Shown: positions 20,143 to 29,693, counted from the stretch's first letter. The stretch is 64,000 nt of DNA from an uncultured Prevotellaceae bacterium (GCA_900319525.1 ONOU01000003.1:1-64000); one strand, 5' to 3'. The notes: a model not told the origin generated them from the letters alone. Numbers and translations are program-made.

Positions 20143-20157
20143 TGGAGGAAAAGAGCT

Positions 20158-20712
20158 ATGTCAAGAATTGGTAAATTGCACATCGCCATCCCCGCTGGCG
20201 TAACTGTTGAACAAAAGGACAACATCCTCACCGTCAAGGGCCCCAAGGGCGAGCTCAAGCAGACCCTCAACCCCAACATCACGGTCGAGATCGAGAACAA
20301 TGAAATCAAGGTGACCCGCCCCAATGACGAGCGTGAGTCACGCGCTCAGCACGGACTGTACCGTGCGCTGATCAACAACATGGTTGTCGGCGTGAGCGAG
20401 GGTTTCAAGAAGGAATTGGAAATCGTCGGCGTCGGTTACCGCGCCACCAGCAACGGTCAAGTGCTCGAGCTGGCTCTCGGTTACTCACACGCCATCTACT
20501 TGAAGATGCCGCCCGAGGTCAAGGTTGAGGCCAAGACCGAGCGCAACAAGAACCCGCTCATCACGCTTGAGTCCTGCGACAAGCAGCTCCTGGGACAAAT
20601 CTGTGCCAAGATCCGCTCCTTCCGCAAGCCCGAGCCTTACAAGGGTAAAGGTGTTAAATTCGTTGGCGAGGTTATTCGCCGCAAGTCTGGTAAAACGGCA
20701 GCTGCCAAGTAA
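20158..20712 (+). CDS. rplF: 50S ribosomal protein L6
   Basis: 184 residues; two related domains near the sarcin-ricin loop. Start MSRIGKLHIAIPAGVTVEQ; the second-domain motif KPEPYKGKGVKFVGEVIRRK is conserved. A GGAGG sequence at 20144-20148 lies 9 nt before ATG, one of the few clear Shine-Dalgarno sites in the window. Confidence 0.98.
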   Translation: MSRIGKLHIAIPAGVTVEQKDNILTVKGPKGELKQTLNPNITVEIENNEIKVTRPNDERESRAQHGLYRALINNMVVGVSEGFKKELEIVGVGYRATSNGQVLELALGYSHAIYLKMPPEVKVEAKTERNKNPLITLESCDKQLLGQICAKIRSFRKPEPYKGKGVKFVGEVIRRKSGKTAAAK

Positions 20713-20732
20713 TTAAGTAGAAAGGAAACATC

Positions 20733-21074
20733 ATGATATCCAAATCTGATAGAAGAAACAAGATTAAGGCGCGCATCCGTGGCCGCATCAGCGGCACCCC
20801 CGAGCGCCCCAGGCTGTGTGTATTCCGCAGCAATAAGCAAATTTATGCCCAGGTCATCGACGACATCGCCGGCAACACCCTCTGCAGCGCTTCCTCTAAG
20901 GGAATCACCGAGGGCAACAAGAGCGAGATCGCCGCTAAGGTGGGCGAGGCCGTTGCTAAGAAGGCCATCGAGGCCGGTATCAACACTGTTGTGTTTGACC
21001 GTAATGGCTTCCTGTTCCATGGTAGAGTTAAATCGTTGGCCGATGGCGCACGCAAAGGCGGACTTAAATTCTAA
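20733..21074 (+). CDS. rplR: 50S ribosomal protein L18
   Basis: 113 residues; 5S rRNA-binding. Basic N-terminus ([19 protein letters not shown]), then [20 protein letters not shown] and the C-terminal [20 protein letters not shown]. Normal length, 20 nt after rplF. Confidence 0.97.
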   Translation: MISKSDRRNKIKARIRGRISGTPERPRLCVFRSNKQIYAQVIDDIAGNTLCSASSKGITEGNKSEIAAKVGEAVAKKAIEAGINTVVFDRNGFLFHGRVKSLADGARKGGLKF

Positions 21075-21086
21075 AGAGACAACATC

Positions 21087-21605
21087 ATGCTGAAGAAAAA
21101 TAATCGAGTAAAGATCGCTGCCGACGCCGAGTTGAAGGAGCGTCTGGTTGCCATCAACCGCACCACCAAGGTTACCAAGGGTGGTCGCACGTTCACCTTC
21201 GCCGCCATCGTGGTCGTTGGCGACGGCAATGGCGTTATCGGCTACGGCTTGGGTAAGGCCAATGAGGTTACCACCGCAATCAGCAAGGGTACCGAGGTGG
21301 CTAAGAAGAACCTGATCAAGGTCCCCGTTCACAAGGGCACCATTCCTCATGAGGTAGTCGCCAAGTACGGCGGCAGCCGCATCATCATGAAGCCCGCCAG
21401 CGCCGGTACCGGTGTGAAGGCTGGTGGTGCTATGCGTGCAGTCTTTGAGACTGTCGGCGTGACCGATGTTATTTGTAAGTCCAAGGGATCGAGCAACCCC
21501 CACAACCTGGTGAAAGCCACGCTCAAGGCCCTCGACGAGATGCGCAGCCCGGCTACCGTGGCCCATTATCGCGGCATCACTGTGGACAAGGTGTTTAACG
21601 GTTAA
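21087..21605 (+). CDS. rpsE: 30S ribosomal protein S5
   Basis: 172 residues; mRNA entry-site protein. It contains the S5 double-stranded RNA-binding segment [20 protein letters not shown] and the C-terminal [20 protein letters not shown]. It starts 12 nt after rplR. Confidence 0.98.
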   Translation: MLKKNNRVKIAADAELKERLVAINRTTKVTKGGRTFTFAAIVVVGDGNGVIGYGLGKANEVTTAISKGTEVAKKNLIKVPVHKGTIPHEVVAKYGGSRIIMKPASAGTGVKAGGAMRAVFETVGVTDVICKSKGSSNPHNLVKATLKALDEMRSPATVAHYRGITVDKVFNG

Positions 21606-21624
21606 ATTATTTGTTTACACAGTT

Positions 21625-21807
21625 ATGGCAAAGATTCAGATCAAGCAAGTGAAAAGCCGCATCAATCGTCCGGCTCGCCAAAAGAGAACCCTCGACGCAC
21701 TGGGTCTCAGGAAACTCAACCACACCGTTACACTCGAGGCTACTCCTCAGGTGCTCGGCATGGTCAATGCAGTTCGTCATCTGGTGGAAGTCACCAATGT
21801 TGATTAA
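21625..21807 (+). CDS. rpmD: 50S ribosomal protein L30
   Basis: 60 residues. KIQIKQVKSRINRPARQKRT and the ALGLRKLNHTVTLEATPQVL segment match L30. It lies between rpsE and rplO as in most spc operons. Confidence 0.96.
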   Translation: MAKIQIKQVKSRINRPARQKRTLDALGLRKLNHTVTLEATPQVLGMVNAVRHLVEVTNVD

Positions 21808-21838
21808 TTTTTAACGCTTTAAAAAAGAACAACATTAT

Positions 21839-22285
21839 ATGGAATTACATGATTTAAAACCTGCTGTAGGTTCAAATAAGAAGAAAACTCGTATCGGCCG
21901 TGGTCCCGGCTCGGGCAAGGGCGGTACATCTACTCGTGGTCACAAGGGTGCCAAGTCGCGCTCTGGTTACAAGCAGAAGGTCGGCTTTGAAGGCGGCCAG
22001 ATGCCTCTGCAGCGCCGTGTCCCCAAGGGTGGTTTCAAGAACTTCAACCGCGTGGAGTACAAGGCCATCAACGTTGCTGTGCTTGATGCACTCGCCGAGA
22101 AGAATAGTCTCGAAAAAATCACCGTGGCTGACCTCATGCAGGCTGGCATGGTACGTAAAAACCAACTTGTTAAAATTTTGGGCCAGGGCCAGCTCAACCA
22201 CAAGATTGAGGTTGAAGCCCACGCATTCTCCAAGAAGGCCGAGGAGATTATCACCGCTGCCGGTGGCTCAATCGTAAAACTCTAA
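21839..22285 (+). CDS. rplO: 50S ribosomal protein L15
   Basis: 148 residues; extends a Gly-rich tail into 23S r[43 protein letters not shown] and the [20 protein letters not shown] region are typical. secY starts 6 nt downstream. Confidence 0.98.
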   Translation: MELHDLKPAVGSNKKKTRIGRGPGSGKGGTSTRGHKGAKSRSGYKQKVGFEGGQMPLQRRVPKGGFKNFNRVEYKAINVAVLDALAEKNSLEKITVADLMQAGMVRKNQLVKILGQGQLNHKIEVEAHAFSKKAEEIITAAGGSIVKL

Positions 22286-22291
22286 CCCACA

Positions 22292-23629
22292 ATGAAACTC
22301 ATTGAAACATTAAAAAACATCTGGAAGATTGAGGACCTGCGCAAGCGCCTCATCACCACGTTCCTGTTCATCGTGATCTATCGCTTTGGCTGTCACGTGG
22401 TGCTGCCGGGTATCAACCCCGCCGACCTGGAGGCCATGCGCAACTTCACCAACAGTGGACTGATGCAGCTGCTCGACATGTTCTCGGGCGGTGCCTTCGG
22501 TCAGGCTTCAATCTTCGCATTGGGTATCATGCCCTACATCACCGCCTCTATCGTTATCCAGCTCATGGGTATGGTAGTGCCTAGCTTCCAGAAGATGCAG
22601 CGCGAGGGCGAGAGTGGCCGCATGAAACTCAATCAGTACACCCGTTACCTGACTGTAGCCATTCTGCTGGTGCAGGCTCCTGCCTACCTGATGAACCTCC
22701 AGTATCAGGTCAACGCTGCCGGTGGGCATGCCCACATCTCGGGCCTCACGATGATTTACCTGTCTATCGTGCTCACCGCTGGTGCGATGTTGATTATGTG
22801 GCTGGGTGAGAAAATTACCGACAAGGGTATTGGCAATGGTATCTCACTGATCATTCTCGTGGGTATCCTCGCCCGTTTCCCCGGTGCCATCGTTCAAGAG
22901 TTTACTGGCCGCTTGAACACCGCTCAAGGTGGTCTGGTGATGTTCCTCGTGGAAATCGTTATCCTGTTTGCCGTCACCGCTGGTGCCGTCATGCTCACCC
23001 AGGGTACCCGCAAGGTCCCCGTGCAGTATGCCAAGCGCATCGTCGGTAACAAGCAGTATGGCGGTGCCCGCCAGTACATCCCCCTCAAGGTCAATGCTGC
23101 TAACGTGATGCCCATCATCTTTGCCCAGGCATTGATGTTCATCCCCATCACCCTCGCCGGCTTCGGTGCCCGTCAGGACGCCAGCGGCCTCGGTGGCTGG
23201 ATCTCGCGCAACTTCGGCGACATGAACAGCCTGTGGTATAATGTGATCTATTTCCTCATGATCGTTGCCTTCACCTACTTCTATACCGCTATCACGGTGC
23301 GTCCCACCCAGATGGCTGAGGAGATGAAGAAGAACAGCGGCTTCATCCCTGGCATCAAGCCGGGCAAGAAGACTGCCGAGTATCTTGACTCGATCATGTC
23401 ACGCATCACCCTGCCGGGTTCACTGTTCCTGGGTATCGTCGCCATCCTGCCGGCATTTGCCCGCTTCTTTGGCGTCAACCAGCAGTTTGCCCAGTTCTTT
23501 GGTGGCACCTCGCTGCTGATCACCGTCGGTGTCGTTCTTGACACCCTCCAGCAGATCGAGACCCACCTGATGATGCACCACTACGATGGTCTGATGAAGT
23601 CTGGTAAAATCAAGGGTCGTACCCGCTAA
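22292..23629 (+). CDS. secY: Preprotein translocase subunit SecY
   Basis: 445 residues; forms the protein-conducting channel of the Sec translocon in the inner membrane. About ten membrane segments alternate with short loops. Recognisable parts are the N-terminal IWKIEDLRKRLITTFLFIV, the plug region NSGLMQLLDMFSGGAF, IMPYITASIVIQLM, and the cytosolic loop with VQYAKRIVGNKQYGGARQYI. It is in its standard place after rplO. No adk follows; map is next. Confidence 0.98.
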   Translation: MKLIETLKNIWKIEDLRKRLITTFLFIVIYRFGCHVVLPGINPADLEAMRNFTNSGLMQLLDMFSGGAFGQASIFALGIMPYITASIVIQLMGMVVPSFQKMQREGESGRMKLNQYTRYLTVAILLVQAPAYLMNLQYQVNAAGGHAHISGLTMIYLSIVLTAGAMLIMWLGEKITDKGIGNGISLIILVGILARFPGAIVQEFTGRLNTAQGGLVMFLVEIVILFAVTAGAVMLTQGTRKVPVQYAKRIVGNKQYGGARQYIPLKVNAANVMPIIFAQALMFIPITLAGFGARQDASGLGGWISRNFGDMNSLWYNVIYFLMIVAFTYFYTAITVRPTQMAEEMKKNSGFIPGIKPGKKTAEYLDSIMSRITLPGSLFLGIVAILPAFARFFGVNQQFAQFFGGTSLLITVGVVLDTLQQIETHLMMHHYDGLMKSGKIKGRTR

Positions 23630-23673
23630 ATGAAAATAGCGTTTGCCCGGTTTCAACTGATTTCAATCACACT

Positions 23674-24427
23674 ATGATATACCTCAAGACAGACGACGAG
23701 ATCGAGATGCTGCGCAAGGCCAACCTGGTCGTTGCAGGCACGTTGGCCGAAGTGGCCAAGTGGATTGCCCCCGGGGTGACTACGCGACGTCTGGATCAGA
23801 TCGCTGAAGAGTATATCCGCTCCCAGGGCTGCACACCCGGCTTTAAGGGGTTGTACGGCTATCCCGCCACGCTCTGCACCTCGGTCAACGAGGTCGTCGT
23901 GCATGGCATCCCGTCGAACTACGTGCTCGAGGATGGCGACATCGTGTCCTGTGACTGCGGTGCCGTCACCCCCGAGGGGTTCAACGGCGACAGCACCTAC
24001 ACCGCAGCTGCTGCGCACCACCAAGGAGTCCCTTTACGTCGGCATCGAGCACGCCGTGCCCGGCAACCGAGTGGGGGATATCTCCAACGCCATCCAGCAG
24101 TATTGTGAACGGCGCAACTACAGCGTCGTGCGCGAGATGTGCGGACACGGCGTCGGCCGCAAGCTGCACGAGGATCCTGAAGTTCCCAACTTCGGGCGAC
24201 GGGGAACAGGTCCGCTGTTGCGCAACGGCATGACCATCGCCATCGAGCCCATGATCAACATGGGCGGCAAGAACGTCATCACCGAGCGTGACGGATGGAC
24301 AACCCGTACACGTGACCGCAAGCCCAGTGCCCACTTCGAGCACTCGATCGCCATCCATCATGGCAAGCCCGACATCCTGTCTTCCTTTGAAGGCATCAAG
24401 CAGGTCCTGGGTGAACGGTTCATCTGA
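23674..24427 (+). pseudogene. map: Type I methionine aminopeptidase, reading frame broken by an apparent ~44-nt deletion
   Basis: The gene starts at ATG 23674 and reads normally through the N-terminal half, including CDCGAVTPEGFNGDSTYT with the first metal Asp. The frame then shifts near 24000. The second half continues in another frame from LLRTTKESLYVGIEHAV through the metal-binding His (GHGVGRKLHEDPEVPNF), FEHS-containing and IEPMI segments, to GERFI at 24427. Residues between TYT and LLRTTKE are missing. Frame restoration needs 3n+2 bases; 44 would give 265 residues, about what I recall for Bacteroides. Map is essential, so an assembly artefact is the leading explanation, as for rplC. Confidence 0.88.
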
Positions 24428-24489
24428 TTGAAACCACTACCTGACAGTAACAGTTGAAATAACGACAACGCAATTTTTAAAGATTTTAT

Positions 24490-24708
24490 ATGGCAAAACA
24501 GACAGCAATTGAATTAGACGGTACAATCGTCGAGGCTCTGTCCAACGCAATGTTCCGCGTTGAGCTCGAGAACGGACACCAGATCACTGCCCACATCAGC
24601 GGCAAGATGAGGATGCACTACATCAAGATCCTCCCTGGTGACAAGGTAAGGGTAGAGATGTCCCCCTACGATTTGACCAAAGGAAGAATCTCTTTCAGAT
24701 ATAAATAA
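24490..24708 (+). CDS. infA: Translation initiation factor IF-1
   Basis: 72 residues, the exact usual length. S1-like OB fold: [40 protein letters not shown], and the C-terminal [20 protein letters not shown]. It blocks the A site during initiation. It sits in the conserved order map-infA-rpmJ. Confidence 0.98.
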   Translation: MAKQTAIELDGTIVEALSNAMFRVELENGHQITAHISGKMRMHYIKILPGDKVRVEMSPYDLTKGRISFRYK

Positions 24709-24728
24709 CAAAATCACAATATCTCATT

Positions 24729-24845
24729 ATGAAAACTAGAGCATCTATCAAAAAGCGCAACGAGGACTGCAAGATCGTACGTCGCAAGGGGCGCCTGTAT
24801 GTGATAAACAAAAAAAATCCTAAGCTCAAACAGCGTCAGGGATAA
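24729..24845 (+). CDS. rpmJ: 50S ribosomal protein L36, zinc-free form
   Basis: 38 residues, short enough to be missed by simple ORF calling. The translation starts [20 protein letters not shown] and continues [18 protein letters not shown]. It keeps the L36 pattern [10 protein letters not shown]...NPKLKQRQG but has only one Cys and no zinc-ligand set, so it is the C-minus variant. It lies between infA and rpsM, as expected, and ends 9 nt before the internal promoter's -7 box. Confidence 0.95.
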   Translation: MKTRASIKKRNEDCKIVRRKGRLYVINKKNPKLKQRQG

Positions 24846-24854
24846 AAAAAGTAT

Positions 24855-24862
24855 TAACTTTG
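24855..24862 (+). promoter_or_regulatory. Internal promoter before rpsM
   Basis: TAACTTTG is an exact TAnnTTTG -7 box in an AT-rich gap. No good -33 TTTG lies 19-21 bp upstream (rpmJ coding sequence is there). It would start transcription near 24868, about 17 nt before rpsM, giving the rpsM-rpsK-rpsD-rpoA-rplQ block extra expression. Confidence 0.5.
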
Positions 24863-24884
24863 CAAAAAATTTTGAATTAGATAT

Positions 24885-25265
24885 ATGGCAGTAAGAATTG
24901 TCGGGGTTGATATCCCCCAGAACAAGCGCGGCGTCATCGCCTTGACCTACATCTTTGGTATCGGGCGCAGCTCAGCCGCTACAATCCTCAAGAAGGCCGG
25001 TGTCGACGAGAACACCCGCGTAAAGGATTGGACCGATGCCGAGGCAGCCGCAGTGCGTGAGGTGATCGGTAACGAATATAAGGTAGAAGGTGACCTGCGC
25101 AGCGAAGTGCAGATGAACATCAAACGATTGATGGACATCGGCTGCTACCGTGGCATCCGTCACCGCAATGGTCTCCCCGTGCGTGGACAGAGCACCAAGA
25201 ACAACGCACGCACCCGCAAGGGACGCAAGAAAACTGTTGCTAACAAGAAGAAAGCTACTAAATAA
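24885..25265 (+). CDS. rpsM: 30S ribosomal protein S13
   Basis: 126 residues; head protein contacting P-site tRNA and the large subunit. Conserved [40 protein letters not shown] and the basic C-terminus [20 protein letters not shown]. First gene of the alpha-type block. Confidence 0.98.
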   Translation: MAVRIVGVDIPQNKRGVIALTYIFGIGRSSAATILKKAGVDENTRVKDWTDAEAAAVREVIGNEYKVEGDLRSEVQMNIKRLMDIGCYRGIRHRNGLPVRGQSTKNNARTRKGRKKTVANKKKATK

Positions 25266-25281
25266 CATTTATTGAATTACT

Positions 25282-25671
25282 ATGGCTAAAAAGACAGTCG
25301 CAGCAAAGAAGAGAGTCGTTCGTGTTGACGGTATTGGTCAACTCCACGTGCATTCTTCGTTCAACAACATCATTGTGTGCCTCGCCAACGGTGAGGGACA
25401 GGTAATCTCGTGGTCCTCTGCCGGCAAGATGGGTTTCCGTGGTTCCAAGAAGAACACGCCCTACGCTGCCCAGATGGCTGCCGAAGATTGCGCAAAGGTC
25501 GCTTATGACCTCGGCTTGCGCAAGGTGAAAGCCTACGTCAAGGGTCCCGGCAATGGCCGCGAATCGGCTATCCGCACCATCCATGGCGCCGGCATCGCAG
25601 TTACCGAGATCATCGACGTCACGCCGCTGCCCCACAACGGCTGCCGTCCTCCCAAGCGCAGAAGGGTCTAA
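25282..25671 (+). CDS. rpsK: 30S ribosomal protein S11
   Basis: 129 residues; platform protein near the mRNA exit. [40 protein letters not shown] and the C-terminal [16 protein letters not shown] are diagnostic. It lies 16 nt after rpsM. Confidence 0.98.
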   Translation: MAKKTVAAKKRVVRVDGIGQLHVHSSFNNIIVCLANGEGQVISWSSAGKMGFRGSKKNTPYAAQMAAEDCAKVAYDLGLRKVKAYVKGPGNGRESAIRTIHGAGIAVTEIIDVTPLPHNGCRPPKRRRV

Positions 25672-25847
25672 GAGAGTTAGGCGCTTCACGCATCGTAACC
25701 ACTGTTTTTGACAGATTTTTTATTAACAAACTTTTTCGCGAATCTCTATCAGTGAATGGATTGCATTTTTTTGACGACCTCTCTGCAATCGCGGCTGCAC
25801 TGAAGCGATTCCAATTCACAAAAGCTAATTATTTTTAAGAAAAGACT
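25672..25847 (+). promoter_or_regulatory. Leader between rpsK and rpsD with a hairpin
   Basis: A 176-nt non-coding spacer in an otherwise compact operon. GATTGCA (25759-25765) pairs with TGCAATC (25784-25790) around an 18-nt loop, and long T runs precede it (25706-25711, 25731-25736, 25766-25772). S4 is the classic autogenous regulator of the alpha operon in other bacteria, so this spacer is a candidate S4 target (inference). There is no TAnnTTTG promoter box in it that I can see. Confidence 0.4.
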
Positions 25848-26456
25848 ATGGCTAGATACACCGGTCCTAAAACTAAAATTGCACGTAAACTGGGTGAGCC
25901 CATCTTCGGTGAAGACAAGTACTTTGCCAAGAAGAATTATCCCCCGGGCCAGCATGGTTCCAACCGTCGCAGGAAATTGTCCGAGTACGGCACACAGCTT
26001 CGCGAAAAACAGAAAGCTAAGTATACCTATGGCGTTCTTGAGCGTCAGTTCCGCAACCTCTTCAACAAGGCTTCACGCATGAAGGGCGTTACCGGTGAGG
26101 TGCTCCTGCAGCTGCTCGAAGCACGCCTCGACAACATCGTTTATCGCTTGGGTATCGCTCCCACGCGCGCAGCTGCCCGTCAGCTCGTGCTCCATCGCCA
26201 CATCACTGTCGATGGCAAGGTGGTGAACATCCCTTCCTACTCGGTGAGCGAGGGTCAGATCGTTGCTGTTCGTGAGAAGTCCAAGTCACTCGAGGTCATC
26301 CAGGATGCCCTCGCTGGCTTCAACCACAGCAAGTACCCCTGGATCGAATGGGACGAGAACGTCAAGGGCGGCAAGCTCTTGCACATGCCCGTTCGTGAAG
26401 ACATCCCTGAGAATATCAAGGAGCAGTTGATCGTCGAGTTGTATTCTAAACAGTAA
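25848..26456 (+). CDS. rpsD: 30S ribosomal protein S4, cysteine-free form
   Basis: 202 residues; primary 16S 5'-domain binder. [20 protein letters not shown] begins the zinc-free N-terminal domain. The S4 RNA-binding domain is in [20 protein letters not shown] and [16 protein letters not shown]. The C-terminus [15 protein letters not shown] is conserved. It starts after the 176-nt spacer described above. Confidence 0.98.
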   Translation: MARYTGPKTKIARKLGEPIFGEDKYFAKKNYPPGQHGSNRRRKLSEYGTQLREKQKAKYTYGVLERQFRNLFNKASRMKGVTGEVLLQLLEARLDNIVYRLGIAPTRAAARQLVLHRHITVDGKVVNIPSYSVSEGQIVAVREKSKSLEVIQDALAGFNHSKYPWIEWDENVKGGKLLHMPVREDIPENIKEQLIVELYSKQ

Positions 26457-26467
26457 AATTATTATCC

Positions 26468-27460
26468 ATGGCTATTTTAGCATTTCAGAAACCCGACAAA
26501 GTCCTGATGTTGGAAGCCGACAACTCGTTCGGCAAGTTCGAGTTCCGTCCCCTGGAGCCCGGTTATGGCGTTACCATCGGCAACGCGCTGCGCCGCATCC
26601 TCCTCTCCGGACTCGAAGGCTTTGCGATTTGCAGCATCCGCATCGACGGCGTGCAGCATGAGTTCGCCACCATCCCCGGGGTGAAGGAAGATGTCACCAA
26701 TATCATCCTCAACCTCAAGAAGGTGCGCCTCAAACGCATTGTCGAGGACACCGACACCGAGAAGGCCGTTGTCAAGGTTTCAGGTCAAAGCGTCTTCAAG
26801 GCTGGCGACATTGGCAAGGTGCTCAGCGGTTTTGAGGTTCTCAATCCCGAACTCGAGATCTGCCACATTGACCCGTCCAGCGGTTTCCAAATCGAATTGT
26901 CGATCAACAAGGGTAGGGGATATGTCCCTGCCGAGGAGAACCGCAACGCCAATGACCCCATCGACGTGATCGCCATCGACTCGATCTACACGCCCATCCT
27001 GAACGTGAAGACCACCGTCGAGAACTTCCGTGTCGAGCAGAAGACCGACTACGAGAAGCTCGTCCTCGAGATCACTACCGATGGCTCCATTCACCCCAAG
27101 GACGCTCTCAAGGGCGCTGCCGAGATCTTGATTCAGCACTTCCAGCTCTTTACCGACCGCGAAATCGTTCTCGACAATACCGAGAACAACGCCAACGAGG
27201 AGTTTGACGAGGAAGTACTCAAGATGCGTCAGCTGCTCAAGACCAAACTTGTTGATATGGACCTCTCAGTACGCGCCCTCAACTGCCTCAAGTCGGCCGA
27301 AGTCGAGACGCTCGGTGAACTCGTGGTCTTCAACAAGACTGACCTGCTCAAGTTCCGCAACTTCGGTAAGAAGTCGCTCAGCGAGCTTGAGGAGCTCTTG
27401 GCCTCACTCAATCTGCACTTTGGCATGGATATCACTAAATACAAATTAGAAAAAGAGTAA
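26468..27460 (+). CDS. rpoA: RNA polymerase alpha subunit
   Basis: 330 residues. The N-terminal domain drives dimerisation and polymerase assembly ([20 protein letters not shown] and [20 protein letters not shown]). After a linker, the C-terminal domain begins near residue 255 ([20 protein letters not shown]) with the helix-hairpin-helix [19 protein letters not shown] that contacts DNA and activators. It lies 11 nt after rpsD and 6 nt before rplQ. Confidence 0.98.
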   Translation: MAILAFQKPDKVLMLEADNSFGKFEFRPLEPGYGVTIGNALRRILLSGLEGFAICSIRIDGVQHEFATIPGVKEDVTNIILNLKKVRLKRIVEDTDTEKAVVKVSGQSVFKAGDIGKVLSGFEVLNPELEICHIDPSSGFQIELSINKGRGYVPAEENRNANDPIDVIAIDSIYTPILNVKTTVENFRVEQKTDYEKLVLEITTDGSIHPKDALKGAAEILIQHFQLFTDREIVLDNTENNANEEFDEEVLKMRQLLKTKLVDMDLSVRALNCLKSAEVETLGELVVFNKTDLLKFRNFGKKSLSELEELLASLNLHFGMDITKYKLEKE

Positions 27461-27466
27461 AAAACG

Positions 27467-27952
27467 ATGAGACATAATAAGAAATTCAACCACCTGAGCC
27501 GCAAGAGCGCGCATCGTGACGCCATGTTGGCCAACATGACCATCTCGCTGATCATGCACAAGCGCATCATTACGACCCTTGCTAAGGCTAAAGCTCTGCG
27601 CATGTACGCCGAGCCCATCATCAACAGGGCAAAGGACGACACCACCGCTTCGCGCCGCATCGTCTTCAAGTATCTCCAGAACAAGGAAGCCGTTAAGGAA
27701 CTCTACTCGACCGTAGCAGCCAAGATCGCTGACCGTCCCGGTGGATACACTCGCATCCTCAAGCTCGGCAACCGCCTGGGTGACAACGCTAAGACCTGCT
27801 TCATTGAGCTCGTTGACTTCAATGAGGTAATGCTTGAGGCCAAGAACCAGGAGAAGGCCGCCGTCAAGAAGACCACGCGCCGCAGCCGCAAGAAAGCTGC
27901 TCCCGCAGCCGCTGCCGCTCCCGCCGAGGAGGCTCCCAAGGCCGAAGAGTAA
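27467..27952 (+). CDS. rplQ: 50S ribosomal protein L17
   Basis: 161 residues. The conserved L17 core covers the first ~115 residues ([40 protein letters not shown]). The C-terminal ~40 residues are an Ala/Lys/Glu-rich extension ([20 protein letters not shown]), likely disordered, as often seen in Bacteroidetes. It is the last gene of the operon, 98 nt before the terminator stem. Confidence 0.97.
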   Translation: MRHNKKFNHLSRKSAHRDAMLANMTISLIMHKRIITTLAKAKALRMYAEPIINRAKDDTTASRRIVFKYLQNKEAVKELYSTVAAKIADRPGGYTRILKLGNRLGDNAKTCFIELVDFNEVMLEAKNQEKAAVKKTTRRSRKKAAPAAAAAPAEEAPKAEE

Positions 27953-28050
27953 ACTACTCCCAACTGGATGATGTCTCTCAATCATCGAGAGAACGCGGTC
28001 TTGTCGCGATAAGGCCGCACTCTCAATAGAGATGAGACCTCCATATTCAC

Positions 28051-28089
28051 AAGAAACCCCGTGCACCGGTAAGTGTCACGGGGTTTCTT
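28051..28089. terminator. Bidirectional terminator between rplQ and the lipoprotein gene
   Basis: AAGAAACCCCGTG (28051-28063) pairs perfectly with CACGGGGTTTCTT (28077-28089) around a 13-nt loop. The A-rich 5' arm and T-rich 3' arm let it work on both strands, and it sits between convergent genes. Confidence 0.85.
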
Positions 28090-28142
28090 GGTTATTGATG
28101 ATCAGGGTTTAATCCTGTCTGGGCTGGATGTGATGGCATCCG

Positions 28143-28463
28143 TCACTTGCCTAGTTGCTTCTCGATGACACGCATCAGCTCCTCGTCGGTATTAAGCGTG
28201 TCACCATCGGGCGAGATGACATACATCGACTCGACCGCAGGCGCTTGACTTGTGCTGTCGGTCATGTTTGCCATGATCACCTTGGTCAGGCGGTCAAGAT
28301 ATAGGTTCAGGGCGACTGTATCGTTGGCAGCGTCAAATTTTTCAATCACCTGCTGGCCATTGGCCATGTTCTCTACCATCTGGTAATGCCTTGGCTTCTC
28401 ATTACAAGAAGTCAGCCATGACATGGCGATTACGGCAGCCAGCAGTGGAAATAATCTTCTCAT
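28143..28463 (-). CDS. Small lipoprotein of unknown function
   Basis: 106 residues. It has a lipoprotein signal (MRRLFPLLAAVIAMSWLTSC), then a mature domain with a predicted helical middle (VALNLYLDRLTKVIMANM) and a segment MYVISPDGDTLNTDEELMRV. I do not recognise the family. The reading frame is open upstream to 28508, inside the kinase gene, but ATG 28463 starts the signal peptide exactly and leaves a 26-nt gap. It is probably co-transcribed with the ROK kinase. Confidence 0.75.
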   Translation of the reverse strand: MRRLFPLLAAVIAMSWLTSCNEKPRHYQMVENMANGQQVIEKFDAANDTVALNLYLDRLTKVIMANMTDSTSQAPAVESMYVISPDGDTLNTDEELMRVIEKQLGK

Positions 28464-28489
28464 CTCAGTATATCTGCCTCCAGTGGTAA

Positions 28490-29452
28490 TCACTCCTTGA
28501 TCTCCCAACCCAGGGCGCTGGCACCCAGCACAGCGGCGTCGCTCTCCTTGAGCTCGCTGATCAGGATCTTCACCTTGCCCTTGTAGATGCCCAGCACGTT
28601 GCGTTCAAACGCCTCCTTCACCGGATTCATGATCAGGTCACCGCTCTTGGTCAGGCCGCCGAACAGCACAAATGCCTCAGGACTAGAGAAATTGGTGAAA
28701 TCGGCTAGAGCCTCGCCCAGGATCGTACCCGTGTAGTTGAAGATCTCCTTCGCCAGCTTGTCACCAGCCATCGCGCAGTCATACACATCCTTGCTCGTGA
28801 TCGACTCGATGTCATAGTCACGCAGCTTCGACGGCTCGTCGCGCAGCTCCAGGAACTCGCGCGCCGTGCGTGCCACACCCGTTGCCGAGCAGTAAGCCTC
28901 CAGACAGCCCGTGCGACCGCAACCGCACACGCGCCCGTTGGTGCGCTTCACGATCACGTGGCCCAGCTCGCCGGCAAAGCCGTCGTGGCCGTATACCATC
29001 TGGCCGTTCACCACGATACCGCTGCCCACACCAGTGCCCAGCGTGATCATGATAAAGTCCTTCATGCCGCGTGCCACGCCATAGGTCATCTCGCCGATGG
29101 CAGCAGCGTTGGCGTCGTTAGTGATCAGGCACGGAATGCCGAATTTCTCAGTTACCATCTCGGCCAGGTGGATGGGCATGGGCCAGGGCAGGTTCGGAGC
29201 CTGGTCGATCATACCCGTGTAGTAGTTGCCGTTGGGGGCGCCGATGCCGATGCCGTTGATTTTGCCGTCGGCTTCATTGTCCTCAATCAGACGAGACAGC
29301 TCGGTGTGCAGCTCGTCGATATAGTCATTAAAGTCACTGTGCTTGCCAGTCTTGATAGAACTGCTTGCAATCACGTTACCACGGGCATCCACGATGCCAA
29401 ACACCGTGTTGGTGCCGCCCATGTCGATACCGATTACATAAGGTTTTGCCAT
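28490..29452 (-). CDS. ROK family glucokinase
   Basis: 320 residues. ATP-binding phosphate-1 motif IGIDMGGTNTVFGIVD; the sugar-site motif ITNDANAAAIGEM with the catalytic Asp; TLGTGVGSGIVVNG; and the ROK zinc motif CGCGRTGCLEAY preceded by GELGHVIV. It most likely phosphorylates glucose at the start of glycolysis; other hexoses or N-acetylated sugars cannot be excluded by motifs alone. Cytosolic. It is the first gene of a two-gene minus-strand unit behind a -7 box at 29509. Confidence 0.92.
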   Translation of the reverse strand: MAKPYVIGIDMGGTNTVFGIVDARGNVIASSSIKTGKHSDFNDYIDELHTELSRLIEDNEADGKINGIGIGAPNGNYYTGMIDQAPNLPWPMPIHLAEMVTEKFGIPCLITNDANAAAIGEMTYGVARGMKDFIMITLGTGVGSGIVVNGQMVYGHDGFAGELGHVIVKRTNGRVCGCGRTGCLEAYCSATGVARTAREFLELRDEPSKLRDYDIESITSKDVYDCAMAGDKLAKEIFNYTGTILGEALADFTNFSSPEAFVLFGGLTKSGDLIMNPVKEAFERNVLGIYKGKVKILISELKESDAAVLGASALGWEIKE

Positions 29453-29508
29453 GATTAGCTTCTTTTAAATTGGTTGATAATAAACGTTGTTGTTACATAC
29501 TTGAACCA

Positions 29509-29516
29509 CAAAGGTA
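29509..29516 (-). promoter_or_regulatory. -7 box for the ROK kinase gene
   Basis: CAAAGGTA on the + strand reads TACCTTTG on the minus strand, an exact -7 box. Transcription would start near 29503, about 50 nt upstream of the kinase ATG. The -33 element is not clear. Confidence 0.55.
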
Positions 29517-29570
29517 ACAAAAACTTTTCGGTTTTGATATTTGATGTGCAGTTTTTTATCAGTATCAGCT

Positions 29571-29626
29571 TCGCCAAAACATCTTTGGCGATGATATAGA
29601 TGTTGGCCCTACCCCTGCGGGGCTAA
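29571..29626. repeat. Dispersed intergenic hairpin repeat, copy 1
   Basis: The 20-mer GGCGATGATATAGATGTTGG (29587-29606) followed by the hairpin ACCCCTGCGGGG (29611-29622) recurs at 42971-43003. The two copies are identical over the first 21 bases and the 12-base hairpin, with three differences between. Here the repeat is preceded by a perfect 8-bp hairpin, TCGCCAAA / TTTGGCGA (29571-29578 / 29584-29591). Both copies are intergenic. This resembles a REP-type palindromic unit. Confidence 0.7.
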
Positions 29627-29693
29627 TGCTAATTACACGTCACTTGACTAATATAATGCGAAATTTTTAATTGTTTTCGTGGAATTCGCTTCA

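Noticed and set aside
23990..24020. Programmed frameshift or bypass in map
   Set aside because: Conserved residues are absent at the junction and no slippery site or stop-linked hop signal is seen; a deletion explains it better.
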